Below, one piece after another: positions 8,329 through 15,640 of a DNA stretch of 33,487 nucleotides. The translations under genes and the position numbers were made by a program. The notes under the pieces were generated by a model. The model was not told where the DNA came from and did no database searches. It was given only the letters and a program-made list of their open reading frames with translations. The DNA is from Mycolicibacterium porcinum (lineage in GTDB: Bacteria; Actinomycetota; Actinomycetes; Mycobacteriales; Mycobacteriaceae). The stretch covers positions 1 to 33,487 of the forward strand of contig MSTD01000003.1 in the NCBI GenBank assembly GCA_001942045.1. Reading direction: 5' to 3'. Each line of letters starts with the position of its first letter. Position 1 is the stretch's first letter.

Positions 8329-8945
8329 CCGGCCCGACGCCTGAGGCCCGGGCGGCGGTGCTGAGCCGGGTCACGGCCGCCCTGGCCGCGGCCCCTCCGC
8401 CAGCCGTGGCGGTGCCCCGGGACTACCACCGCGAGCCGCTGACCGGCACCGGAAACGTCGAGCGGTTCGCCGAGACGGTCGCCGAGTACCGGGCCCGGGT
8501 CCACCTGATCGGCGTCGATGCGATCGCGTCGACGGTCCTCGAACTGGTCGGGCCCGACGCCACCGTCGTCATCCCGGCGGATCTGCCGGCCGACTGGGTG
8601 GCGGGGCTGACGGCGGTCGCCGACGCGCCGGCGCTGGGTGTCGAGCAACTCGACCGAGTCGACGCCGTGCTGACCGGGTGCGCGCTCGGTATCGCCGCGA
8701 CTGGGACGATCGTGCTAGATGCCGGCCCCACACAAGGACGGCGTGCCCTGACTCTGGTGCCTGACCACCACATCTGTGTGGTCCGGGCCGATCAGATCGT
8801 GGACACCGTGCCGCAGGCATTCGCCGAGCTGACGCCCACGCGGCCCCTGACCTTCATCTCCGGCCCCAGCGCCACCAGCGACATTGAACTACAGCGTGTA
8901 GAAGGCGTCCACGGACCGCGAACACTCGACGTCCTGATCGTGTGA
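8325..8945 (+). CDS. lutC: LutC, LUD-domain lactate utilization protein
   Basis: A 206-residue LutC/YkgG-type LUD domain protein. The signature segments are GCALGIAATGTIVLDAG (residues about 122-140), the LTLVPDHHICVV strand and the C-terminal FISGPSATSDIE with a GVHGPR loop, all typical of the family. It completes LutABC. The start ATG overlaps the lutB stop by 4 bp. No LutR-type GntR regulator and no lactate permease gene lies next to the operon, so uptake and regulation must be encoded elsewhere. Confidence 0.92.
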   Translation: MTGPTPEARAAVLSRVTAALAAAPPPAVAVPRDYHREPLTGTGNVERFAETVAEYRARVHLIGVDAIASTVLELVGPDATVVIPADLPADWVAGLTAVADAPALGVEQLDRVDAVLTGCALGIAATGTIVLDAGPTQGRRALTLVPDHHICVVRADQIVDTVPQAFAELTPTRPLTFISGPSATSDIELQRVEGVHGPRTLDVLIV

Positions 8946-8976
8946 ACCTTACCGACGAGTAAGCCCCCGAGGGTTC
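8944..8976 (+). terminator. Weak nested hairpin after lutC
   Basis: Just after the lutC stop, CTTAC (8948-8952) pairs with GTAAG (8959-8963), nested within GAACC (8944-8948) and GGTTC (8972-8976); the two helices share base 8948, so they may be alternatives. There is no T-run. It could slow or end transcription of lutABC. Confidence 0.25.
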
Positions 8977-8987
8977 TTAGCAAAGTA

Positions 8988-9016
8988 TTAACGCTGGCAC
9001 CCAGCCGCCTTAGATT
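8988..9016 (+). promoter_or_regulatory. SigA-type promoter for the STAS gene
   Basis: TTAACG (8988-8993) and TAGATT (9011-9016) are separated by exactly 17 bp and resemble -35/-10 boxes. Transcription would start near 9023, about 69 nt before the STAS-gene ATG at 9092, which has its own GGGAGG ribosome site. Confidence 0.45.
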
Positions 9017-9091
9017 GCCCGCATAACTTTGGGGACAGGTTGACGCGACGGAGCTCAGCCAGAGCTCAAGAAGGACGGCGGGAGGCTGATC

Positions 9092-9541
9092 ATGACTTTC
9101 ACGAACAACACCCCGGCAATGGATCGACACTTTCGGTACGGGAACTCGGCAGTCATCTGCGAGGGCGCCTCGATGCGCGCGCAGTGCCGCCAGCTGGCAA
9201 CAGTGGTGACCGTCAAGGGCGATGTCGACACCAACAACATCGACCAGATCGCGTCGTACGTAAATCGGTTCATCCTCGCGGAGAAGCCGTTGGCACTCGA
9301 TCTCAGTGGTGTGAACAGCTTTGCACCGCAGGCGATCTCACTGTTCTACGACATCGACGAGAAGTGCGGCGCACTGGGTGTGGACTGGTCGGTCGTCGCC
9401 AGCCAGCCTGTCGTCGCCGAGATTCACCACCAGGAGGTGGGCGTACCGCTCAGCTCCTCGGTGCCCGAAGCCCTGCACCACTTCGCCGAAGGCAACACGG
9501 CACGCCGCCGGTTGCTCCCCCTGCTTATCAAGAGCGCCTGA
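9092..9541 (+). CDS. STAS-domain protein, anti-anti-sigma-like
   Basis: A 149-residue protein preceded by GGGAGG. Residues about 20-125 look like a STAS domain: a first strand with VVTVKGDVDTNNI, then PLALDLSGVNSF before the helix that normally carries the regulatory serine. In SpoIIAA-type antagonists that site reads DSSG; here it is F-A-P-Q-A-I-S, so the canonical phospho-serine is missing. It may bind a partner constitutively, or work by another signal. STAS proteins of this type usually control anti-sigma kinases; mycobacteria use several for SigF, but no kinase or sigma gene is adjacent. Confidence 0.75.
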   Translation: MTFTNNTPAMDRHFRYGNSAVICEGASMRAQCRQLATVVTVKGDVDTNNIDQIASYVNRFILAEKPLALDLSGVNSFAPQAISLFYDIDEKCGALGVDWSVVASQPVVAEIHHQEVGVPLSSSVPEALHHFAEGNTARRRLLPLLIKSA

Positions 9542-9557
9542 GAGAAAGGCCAACGCA

Positions 9558-9623
9558 ATGTTGATCGATGTCCGCTGGTTGACCCGCCTGCTTCGTCATC
9601 GTCACCGCGCAGTGCACACGTAG
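9558..9623 (+). CDS. Candidate 21-residue basic small protein
   Basis: An ATG at 9558 with GAGAAAGG 8 nt upstream starts a 21-codon frame ending in TAG at 9621-9623. The first half is hydrophobic with Trp (MLIDVRWLTRLL) and the second half is Arg/His-rich (RHRHRAVHT). It sits 16 bp after the STAS gene and 22 bp before a strong terminator, so it lies inside the STAS transcript. The good ribosome site and placement favour a translated small protein; codon evidence is too short to be decisive. Confidence 0.45.
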   Translation: MLIDVRWLTRLLRHRHRAVHT

Positions 9624-9645
9624 TACACAGCGCATCAAACCTGTC

Positions 9646-9687
9646 GAGGTGGCTGCCGGACCCTTGGTCCGGCAGCCACCTCTTTTT
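9646..9687 (+). terminator. Strong intrinsic terminator
   Basis: A perfect 17-bp stem from GAGGTGGCTGCCGGACC (9646-9662) and its complement (9666-9682) with a CTT loop, followed directly by five T (9683-9687). It ends the STAS transcript. It lies 8 bp from the end of the convergent sulfatase gene, and the stem may also stop transcription from that side, though without a T-run on that strand. Confidence 0.93.
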
Positions 9688-9694
9688 GTCGGGT

Positions 9695-12034
9695 CTACGT
9701 ATAGGCGACGTGGACGCGGTGAATCTTCCCCTCGAACGGGAAGGGTGCGCGTTCGCGGTAGTCAAGTGAAACCGGTGAACCCAGGCAGGTGCCGATGTCC
9801 AGGCAGTCGTTGGCGGTGAACAACAGCGGTGCACTGATCGGGACCTGACCACTGGCGATCGTTGCGCCGTCACGCGCAATGGTGATGTCGAGCGGTCCGG
9901 CCGGACGGGGATCGGCGTACTGGGTGGTCACGGTGATCGTGGCCCGCCCCGGCGGCACCTTGCCCTCCGATCGGATCTTGGTGCGCTGCAGGATGAAGAG
10001 GTTGTACTCGTAGCAGAGTTGGCCCTCGTCCAGGTACAACGTGAGCCCGCCGGCCGCCGCGCCGAGCGCGTACAGCACCCCGTTGGCATTGGCGGGGATG
10101 TCGACGTCGATGGTGACGACGTTGTTCTTGTTGCCCAGCGCGGGCGCGCAGAACTCGGGCATCCGGATGGTGTCGCCCGAGAAGTCCCACTCCTTGTACG
10201 GCGGGGCGATACGCAACTCGGGATGATAGACCGGGACCCACAGGCCACCGCCGACGGGCAGCACCTCGTTGCGGGCGGCCTCGACCATGAACAGCTCGCG
10301 CATCTGGGCCAGCTTCTCCGGCTGCTCGGCGGCGAGATCACGGGCCTGCGACCAATCTTCGTCGAGGTAGTACAGCTCCCAGGCGTCGTTGTCCGGGGTC
10401 CAGGTGGCGATCCCCGGTGGCTGGCCCGGTACCCACGGCAGCCGCGGTCCGCGGGCCGACGCCATCCAGCCGTCGTGGTAGATGCCACGGCTACCCATGA
10501 TCTCGAAGTACTGGGTCTTCTTGCCGCCGGGCGTATTTCGGTCGGCCAGGGTGCGGGCGAAACTCGCTCCCGCCAGCGGCATCTGGGGCTCACCGTTGAC
10601 GACCTGCGGGGGCGCGATCCCGACGATCTCATAGATGGTGGGCACGATGTCGTTGCAGTGCAGGAACACGTCGCGGGGCGTGGGATCCGCGGTAATCCGG
10701 GACGGCCAGCGCACCGCCATCGGGTTGCGGGTGCCGCCCAGATGCGAGGCGAGCAGCTTCATGCCCTTGTACGGAGTGCTTCCCGCCCAGGCCCAGGCCG
10801 CGTGGTACTGGTTGTCGACGAGCGGGGAACCCAGCACGTCGAGCCCGCCCAGCTCGTCGAGAGCGTCGATGTGCTGACGGACGGTGGTAGGAATCCCGTT
10901 CTGCGCCAACAGCTCAGCGATGGTGCCGTTCTGCCCCTCACCCGACGAACCGTTGTCGCCCCAGATGTAGAAGAACAGGGTGTTGTCGGCGTAGCCGAGC
11001 GATTCGAGTTCGTCGGCGATGCGGCCGACCTGGACGTCGACGTGTTCGGCGTAGCCGGCGGCGACCTCCATCAGCCGGCGCTGGAACGGCTTCTCGTCCT
11101 CGGGGATGTCGTCCCACCCGGCCAGCGTCTCGTCACGTTCGGTGAGTTCGCAGTCCTGCGGGATCCAGCCCTTGGCCTTGGCGCGCTCGAACACCCGCTG
11201 CCGGTAGGCATCCCAGCCGTCGTCGAACTTGCCCGCGTACTTGTCCGCCCACTCCTTCATGATGTGGTGCGGACCGTGCAGGCAGCCGCTGGCCCAATAC
11301 ATCATGAACGGCTTGTCGGCATTGAACGCCTTGTGCCGGCGCAACCACGAGATGGCGTCGTCCGCCAGGTCCTCCGACAGGTGGTAGCCCTCTTCGGGAG
11401 TCTTCGGCGGGGCGACCACGGTGGTGTTGCGCACCAGGTTCGGTTCGTACTGCGAGGCCTCACCGGCCAGGAACCCATAGAAGTACTCGAAACCCAAACC
11501 GGTGGGCCAGTTCTCGAACGGACCGGCTGCGGTGGTCTCCTCCGCGGGAGTGTTGTGCCACTTGCCGAAGGCCGATGTCGCATAGCCGTACTGCTTGAGC
11601 ACTTCGGCCACGGTGGCGCTCGACCGTGGGATCTTGCCCGCGTAGCCGTCCCAGTCGTTGGCCAGCTCGGCGATCTGCCCGTTGCCGATCTCGTGGTGGT
11701 TGCGACCGGTGAGCAGTGACGCCCGAGTGGGCGAGCACATGGCCGTTGTGTGAAAGCGGTTGTAGGACACGCCTTCAGCGCAGACCTTGTCGAGGGTCGC
11801 GGTCGTCACCTCCCCACCGAAGGTGGACGGCAAACCGGGGCCGGCATCGTCGATCAACACGATGACGATGTTCGGCGAGTCATCATGCAGCCGCTTCGGC
11901 ACCGCGCGCGGCTGGTACGTCGACTCCTGCAACGTGCGACCCGCGATGCTGCCCGATGGAACCGGCGGGAACGGCAGAACACCACCGTCCGGTAGAACCG
12001 CCGCCACCAACTGGTCACCCTGCACGTCAGACAC
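9695..12034 (-). CDS. Type I alkyl/arylsulfatase (AtsA/AtsD type)
   Basis: A 779-residue sulfatase that hydrolyses sulfate esters. The signature C-S-P-T-R places the formylglycine-forming Cys at residue 100, within CSPTRASLLTG; Asp62/Asp63 in LIDDAG are the first calcium ligands, and GDNGSSGEGQNG later in the protein carries further ligands. Length and the C-terminal beta-rich domain match mycobacterial AtsA/AtsD proteins (about 787 residues as I remember). Activity needs a formylglycine-generating enzyme encoded elsewhere. No signal peptide is visible, so it is probably cytoplasmic. The GTG at 12034 is chosen because AGGAAAGGAG lies about 6 nt upstream. It is divergent from an AraC regulator that probably controls it. 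Confidence 0.9.
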   Translation of the reverse strand: MSDVQGDQLVAAVLPDGGVLPFPPVPSGSIAGRTLQESTYQPRAVPKRLHDDSPNIVIVLIDDAGPGLPSTFGGEVTTATLDKVCAEGVSYNRFHTTAMCSPTRASLLTGRNHHEIGNGQIAELANDWDGYAGKIPRSSATVAEVLKQYGYATSAFGKWHNTPAEETTAAGPFENWPTGLGFEYFYGFLAGEASQYEPNLVRNTTVVAPPKTPEEGYHLSEDLADDAISWLRRHKAFNADKPFMMYWASGCLHGPHHIMKEWADKYAGKFDDGWDAYRQRVFERAKAKGWIPQDCELTERDETLAGWDDIPEDEKPFQRRLMEVAAGYAEHVDVQVGRIADELESLGYADNTLFFYIWGDNGSSGEGQNGTIAELLAQNGIPTTVRQHIDALDELGGLDVLGSPLVDNQYHAAWAWAGSTPYKGMKLLASHLGGTRNPMAVRWPSRITADPTPRDVFLHCNDIVPTIYEIVGIAPPQVVNGEPQMPLAGASFARTLADRNTPGGKKTQYFEIMGSRGIYHDGWMASARGPRLPWVPGQPPGIATWTPDNDAWELYYLDEDWSQARDLAAEQPEKLAQMRELFMVEAARNEVLPVGGGLWVPVYHPELRIAPPYKEWDFSGDTIRMPEFCAPALGNKNNVVTIDVDIPANANGVLYALGAAAGGLTLYLDEGQLCYEYNLFILQRTKIRSEGKVPPGRATITVTTQYADPRPAGPLDITIARDGATIASGQVPISAPLLFTANDCLDIGTCLGSPVSLDYRERAPFPFEGKIHRVHVAYT

Positions 12035-12095
12035 CGTGCTCCTTTCCTCGGTTTGGAACATGGCCCCGACCCGGGCATCCACTGTGCAGCAAACT

Positions 12096-12145
12096 GACAG
12101 CGTCTGTCTTGACATTCCAGGACAAATCTTTGACATTGTGGGACA
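12096..12145. promoter_or_regulatory. Operator region: palindrome plus 21-bp-spaced direct repeat
   Basis: GACAG-CGT-CTGTC (12096-12108) is a perfect palindrome. It is followed by two copies of a 16-bp site, TTGACATTCCAGGACA (12109-12124) and TTGACATTGTGGGACA (12130-12145), 13 of 16 bases identical with a 21-bp period, i.e. the same helix face. Tandem direct sites two turns apart are typical of AraC-family operators. The second copy ends on the AraC start codon, suggesting autoregulation together with control of the sulfatase gene. Confidence 0.6.
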
Positions 12146-13161
12146 TGGCCGTGATTCGCGGGACGGCACTCACGAATTTTCACCAGCTCGTCACCGAACT
12201 CGGCGGGGATAGTCGCGCCCTGGTCGCCGCCGCCCACATCCCCTACGACGACGTCGGTCGCCATGACCGGTTCATCTCCCTGCCCAACGGCGCGCAGATG
12301 CTCGAAGACACGGCCGCCGCGCTCGAAACCCCGGATTTCGGACGACGTTTGGCCCTGCGTCAGGGCATCGACATCCTCGGCCCGGTCGGGCTGGCGGGCC
12401 GAAACGCGGCCACCGTCGCCGAAGCCTTCGTCATCTTCGACAAGTTCATGGCGGCCTACAGTCCGTCGATCACCGCACGGATGACCACCCACCTCGACCC
12501 GGACCTGCGGCGCTTCGAATTCGAGTACGTCCTGGACCCATCACCACCCCAAGCGCAAGCGATCGAACTGTCGCTCGGAGTCACGCTGCAGGTGCTACGC
12601 CTGTTCCTCGGTCCCGCCTACCGTCCCGTCGCGGTGCACCTACCCCATCCCGCGCTGACCTCCGCGGACGACTATCAGAGCTACTTCGGCTGCCCGCCCA
12701 GCTTTTTCGAACCGGTCGCCGGCTTCACCCTGCGCACCACCGACCTGCAGCGGCCGCTGCCCACCGATCAACTCGCCCACCGGACCGCGGTCGATTACCT
12801 CGCCCAGGTGATGGGTGAGTCCAACCCGGCGACCAGCCAGCTGGTGCGCAGCCTGGTGCGCCAACTCCTGCCGACCGGCGCCATCGGCCTGACCGACATC
12901 GCGCGCCACATCGGCCTGCACCCCAAGGCCCTGCAACGGCGACTGCGTGCCGAGGACGCCACGTTCGCCGACCTGGTCGACCAGACCCGTCGCGAGGTCG
13001 CCCAACGCCTGCTGCTCGACACCGATCTCGGGCTCGACCAGCTGTGCCACCAACTCGGCTACGCCGAGCAGAGCGTCCTCACCCGGTCCTGCAAACGCTG
13101 GTTCGGCACCACCCCGACGGCCTATCGCCACGCCCGGGTCGGCTCGCCGGTGCGGCCCTAA
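12145..13161 (+). CDS. AraC-family transcriptional regulator
   Basis: A 338-residue protein. Residues about 20-200 match the N-terminal ligand-binding domain of OruR/VirS-type AraC regulators (Arabinose_bd-like). The C-terminal 85 residues hold two helix-turn-helix motifs: IGLTDIARHIGLHPKALQRR and LDQLCHQLGYAEQSVLTRSC, followed by the family ending FKRW-like CKRWFGTTPTAYR. The start is the ATG at 12145; an in-frame upstream extension has no support. Divergent orientation to the sulfatase gene and the paired sites in the 110-bp gap suggest it regulates the sulfatase and itself. The inducer is unknown. Confidence 0.85.
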   Translation: MAVIRGTALTNFHQLVTELGGDSRALVAAAHIPYDDVGRHDRFISLPNGAQMLEDTAAALETPDFGRRLALRQGIDILGPVGLAGRNAATVAEAFVIFDKFMAAYSPSITARMTTHLDPDLRRFEFEYVLDPSPPQAQAIELSLGVTLQVLRLFLGPAYRPVAVHLPHPALTSADDYQSYFGCPPSFFEPVAGFTLRTTDLQRPLPTDQLAHRTAVDYLAQVMGESNPATSQLVRSLVRQLLPTGAIGLTDIARHIGLHPKALQRRLRAEDATFADLVDQTRREVAQRLLLDTDLGLDQLCHQLGYAEQSVLTRSCKRWFGTTPTAYRHARVGSPVRP

Positions 13162-13233
13162 ACACCGGCCTGCCAAGCCAAACCACGTCCTTGCCGAGCG
13201 AAGGATTCGTCGCGCACATCCCGTCCCGCCTGC

Positions 13234-13239
13234 TAATGT
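13234..13239 (+). promoter_or_regulatory. -10 element for the hemophore-like gene
   Basis: TAATGT matches the mycobacterial TANNNT -10 consensus. No good -35 precedes it. Transcription would begin near 13246, about 50 nt before the GTG at 13295. Confidence 0.35.
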
Positions 13240-13294
13240 TCGGCCCGCCGGGCGATGCATTCGGCACCTGCCCACCTCGGGAAGGAGTCCCGCT

Positions 13295-13681
13295 GTGTCC
13301 CGCACACTGACCACCGTGCGCTACGGAGTGGTGCCCGCTGTCGCGGCCGGTGCCCTCGGGGTTGCCGTCGCCTTGTTCAGCCCGGTGACCGCGGCCGCCG
13401 AGCCGCCGCCGCGCCCGCCCAACTGCACGGCCGCCGACCTCGCCGGCATCGCCTCCGGGGTCGCCGCCGCGACGTCGTCGTATCTGTTCACGCATCCCGA
13501 CGTCAACGACTTCTACACAAGCCTGCGCAGCCGTCCCGACGAGGACACTCCGGAGGCCACGCGCGTCTACTTCGACGCCAACCCGCAGGCCCACGCCGAC
13601 CTCGCCGGGATCCGTCAACCGCTCACCGACTTCCGAGCCCGGTGCGGTATCAAGGCACCTGACCAGCCGTTAGGACAATGA
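13295..13681 (+). CDS. Secreted hemophore-related protein (Rv0203-like MHB domain)
   Basis: A 128-residue exported protein with a signal peptide (hydrophobic core about 11-30, cleavage near the TAAAEPP segment). The mature domain has two flanking cysteines (44 and 117), a SYLFTHPDVN helix segment and a YFDANPQAHADL...QPL block. This matches mycobacterial heme-binding proteins such as Rv0203; Tyr63 and His67 have the Tyr-x3-His spacing of the Rv0203 heme ligands, and His100 could be a third. It probably binds heme outside the membrane. The GTG at 13295 is supported by GGAAGGAG about 8 nt upstream. Its stop overlaps the next start. Confidence 0.75.
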   Translation: MSRTLTTVRYGVVPAVAAGALGVAVALFSPVTAAAEPPPRPPNCTAADLAGIASGVAAATSSYLFTHPDVNDFYTSLRSRPDEDTPEATRVYFDANPQAHADLAGIRQPLTDFRARCGIKAPDQPLGQ

Positions 13682-13992
13682 TGTACGCCTCGAAGCCCCG
13701 ATCATCGTGGCTGCGCGCCGCCACCGTCGCGCTTGCCTTCACCGCGCTGCCCGGCGCCATCGTGCTGGCCGCGCCGGCCGGGACCGCCAACGCCGACGTG
13801 TGCGCGAGCGCCGGGCGCCGCATCTCGGTGGGCGGTTGCGTCAACATCGCCGACGCGGTCTCCCCCTACGTGCCGCCGCCGACGTACTACGCGCCGCTGC
13901 CCGAGGATCCGCCACCGCCTCCGCCGGGCGCGAACGTCAGCGGATGCATCGGCTACAACGGCCGGTGGGTTCACGCGGGCGGGTGTAACTAG
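13678..13992 (+). CDS. Small secreted proline-rich protein with paired-Cys C-terminus
   Basis: A 104-residue protein from ATG 13678 (another ATG at 13681) with a signal peptide and likely cleavage after TANA (residue about 39). The mature chain has Cys residues near the N-terminus, a Pro/Tyr-rich linker (YVPPPTYYAPLPEDPPPPPP) and a C-terminal GCIGYNGRWVHAGGCN block with two cysteines. No named family is recognised. It overlaps the hemophore-like gene by 4 bp (ATGA), so the two are translationally coupled and may act together at the cell envelope. Confidence 0.7.
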   Translation: MMYASKPRSSWLRAATVALAFTALPGAIVLAAPAGTANADVCASAGRRISVGGCVNIADAVSPYVPPPTYYAPLPEDPPPPPPGANVSGCIGYNGRWVHAGGCN

Positions 13993-14043
13993 CCCGCACG
14001 ATCGCGCCGGGATTGCGGAGTTTCGCCGCCGTGATTGCCGCGG

Positions 14044-14117
14044 CCGTGCGCCGCTTTCGACGTGAGGGCTGTGGTCGCGGCTGGCGAACGACCGTGGCGT
14101 AGAAAACGGCGCTGCGC
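14044..14117. repeat. 74-bp intergenic direct repeat, copy 1
   Basis: The unit begins CCGTGCGCCG and ends AACGGCGCTGCGC. It matches copy 2 at 14139-14212 in 70 of 74 bases, with a 95-bp period. It lies between two convergent genes (13993-14241), a stretch with no coding signal of its own. Confidence 0.85.
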
Positions 14118-14138
14118 GGCCCACGGGTTTCGCTGCGA

Positions 14139-14212
14139 CCGTGCGCCACTTTCGACGTGAGGGCTGCGGTCGCGGCTGGCGAACGACCACGGCGTAGAAA
14201 ACGGCGCTGCGC
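14139..14212. repeat. 74-bp intergenic direct repeat, copy 2
   Basis: The second copy differs from the first by four transitions only. A GTTTCGC tract precedes both copies (about 14029 and 14127), so the true unit may be longer and partly eroded. Function unknown; it may be a dispersed genome repeat. Confidence 0.85.
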
Positions 14213-14241
14213 CCGGACCAGGCCAGGCCCAAGCCCCGCGC

Positions 14242-15465
14242 TCAGGCGATCGCGCCCGAGTCCTTGAGTTCTTCGATCCGGTCCCAGTCGAGGCCGAGCT
14301 CCATCAGCACGATCTCGGTGTGTTCGGAGGCCTGGGGTGCGCGGGTGGTCTCCAGCGGCTCGTGGTTGAACTGCACGGGCCCACGCACCACTTTGAACGG
14401 CTTGCCGCCGTCGCCGGCCTCCACCTCGACGATCATGTCGTTGGCCACGGCCTGGTCATCGGTCGCCAGGTCGACCAGGCTCTGGAACGGCGCCCACTGG
14501 CCCTTCATGGTCTTGAGGTGCTGCCGCCAGTATTCGAACGGCTTGCTGGCGATCGCCTTCGCAATGAGTTCGACGCCTTCCGAAGCATTCTCGATCAGCG
14601 GCAGCACATCCGAGAACCGCGGATCGTCGGCGAGCTCGGGCAGGCCGAGGTGTTCGAAGGCGTCGCGGATGTAGCCGGTCGGGCTGACGATGCACAGGTT
14701 GATGGTGCCGCCGTCCGACGTCCGGTAGTTGGCCATGAACGGGTTCACCGACGTGGCGTCGTCGGGCATCAGCGAGCGCATCGTCTCACCGGTCTCCATG
14801 CCCTGGGTGACGCTGGCCCCGGCCGCCCACCACGCGGTGCTCAGCAGCGAGACGTCGATCTCGGCGGTTTCCCCGGTCCGCTCCCGGTGGAACAGCGCCG
14901 CCGCGATACCGCCGGCGATGTTCATCCCGCCGATCGAGTCACCGAAGGCCGGAATGCCCTGGGACAGCGCCCCGTTGATCGCCTCCGGAGTGAGGGCATG
15001 GCCGACGCCACTGCGAGTCCAGAACGCCGTGCCGTCGAAGCCGCCGGTGTCGCGCTCGGGTCCTTTGTCGCCGTAGGCGCTGCCGCGGGCGTAGATGATG
15101 TCCGGGTTGACCGCCCGGATGTGCTCGACGTCGAACTTGTTCTTCTGCCGTTGGGCGGGAAGGTAATTGGTCAGGAAGACGTCGGCCGTCTTGGCGATCT
15201 CGTAGAGCACCTCCTGACCGCCCGGGGTCGACACGTCGATGCCGACGCTGCGCTTGCCACGGTTGGGGTGCTCGATGAGGGGATGCCGGTTCGGGTCGAG
15301 TTGGAACCCACCCATGTTGATGAATCCCCGCTGAGTGTCGCCGCGCACCGGGTGCTCGACCTTGATGACGTCGGCACCCCAGTCGGCGAGGATGGCCCCG
15401 GCCGCCGGTACGAACGTGAACTGCGCAACCTCGAGCACTCGCACGCCCTGCATGACCTTGATCAA
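14242..15465 (-). CDS. Family III CoA-transferase (CaiB/BaiF type)
   Basis: A 407-residue CaiB/BaiF CoA-transferase, which moves CoA between carboxylic acids through an acyl-aspartyl intermediate. It starts with GVRVLEVAQF and ADVIKVEHPVRGD; the probable catalytic Asp is residue 144 in GGFDG. The TTG at 15465 is chosen because GGAG lies about 6 nt upstream (TTAGGAGCCGCG-TTG); the ATG 12 bp further in lacks a ribosome site. It is divergent from a large acyl-CoA dehydrogenase gene, with which it may share a catabolic pathway for a fatty, aromatic or terpenoid acid. Confidence 0.9.
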   Translation of the reverse strand: MIKVMQGVRVLEVAQFTFVPAAGAILADWGADVIKVEHPVRGDTQRGFINMGGFQLDPNRHPLIEHPNRGKRSVGIDVSTPGGQEVLYEIAKTADVFLTNYLPAQRQKNKFDVEHIRAVNPDIIYARGSAYGDKGPERDTGGFDGTAFWTRSGVGHALTPEAINGALSQGIPAFGDSIGGMNIAGGIAAALFHRERTGETAEIDVSLLSTAWWAAGASVTQGMETGETMRSLMPDDATSVNPFMANYRTSDGGTINLCIVSPTGYIRDAFEHLGLPELADDPRFSDVLPLIENASEGVELIAKAIASKPFEYWRQHLKTMKGQWAPFQSLVDLATDDQAVANDMIVEVEAGDGGKPFKVVRGPVQFNHEPLETTRAPQASEHTEIVLMELGLDWDRIEELKDSGAIA

Positions 15466-15484
15466 CGCGGCTCCTAACCGTTGG

Positions 15485-15512
15485 ACTTACGGTAAGTGTA
15501 GCGAGACGCTAC
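15485..15512. promoter_or_regulatory. Two adjacent palindromes, candidate operators
   Basis: ACTTAC-G-GTAAGT (15485-15497) and GTAGCG-AGA-CGCTAC (15498-15512) are both perfect and abut. On the minus strand a possible -10 TACACT (15495-15500) falls across their junction, upstream of the CoA-transferase start at 15465. A TetR- or GntR-type repressor bound here would block that promoter. No such regulator is encoded nearby. Confidence 0.5.
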
Positions 15513-15527
15513 CGGTCCCCCGCTCCC

Positions 15528-15592
15528 TCGCCGAAACGGCATTCCGGCAGAAGAAGTTCGAGAGCCGGCCTGCCGGAATACCGTTTCGGCGA
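15528..15592. repeat. Large inverted repeat, 23-bp arms
   Basis: The arms 15528-15550 (TCGCCGAAACGG...) and 15570-15592 (...CCGTTTCGGCGA) are complementary at 22 of 23 positions, with a 19-nt spacer. It lies 48 bp before the acyl-CoA dehydrogenase start. It could be an operator, a leader hairpin or a mobile-element relic. Confidence 0.85.
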
Positions 15593-15640
15593 AAATCGGG
15601 GCGGGTATGCCACCAGCGAACCGACGCATGGAGGCCGGCG

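Noticed and set aside
10019..11719. 566-codon plus-strand frame inside the sulfatase gene
   Set aside because: High-GC shadow of the sulfatase gene; no domain pattern, while the minus strand holds the intact CSPTR motif.
13702..14232. Long minus-strand frame across the 74-bp repeats
   Set aside because: It is antisense to a clear secreted protein and its composition (Arg/Pro/Ser-rich, repeated segments) only mirrors the DNA repeat.
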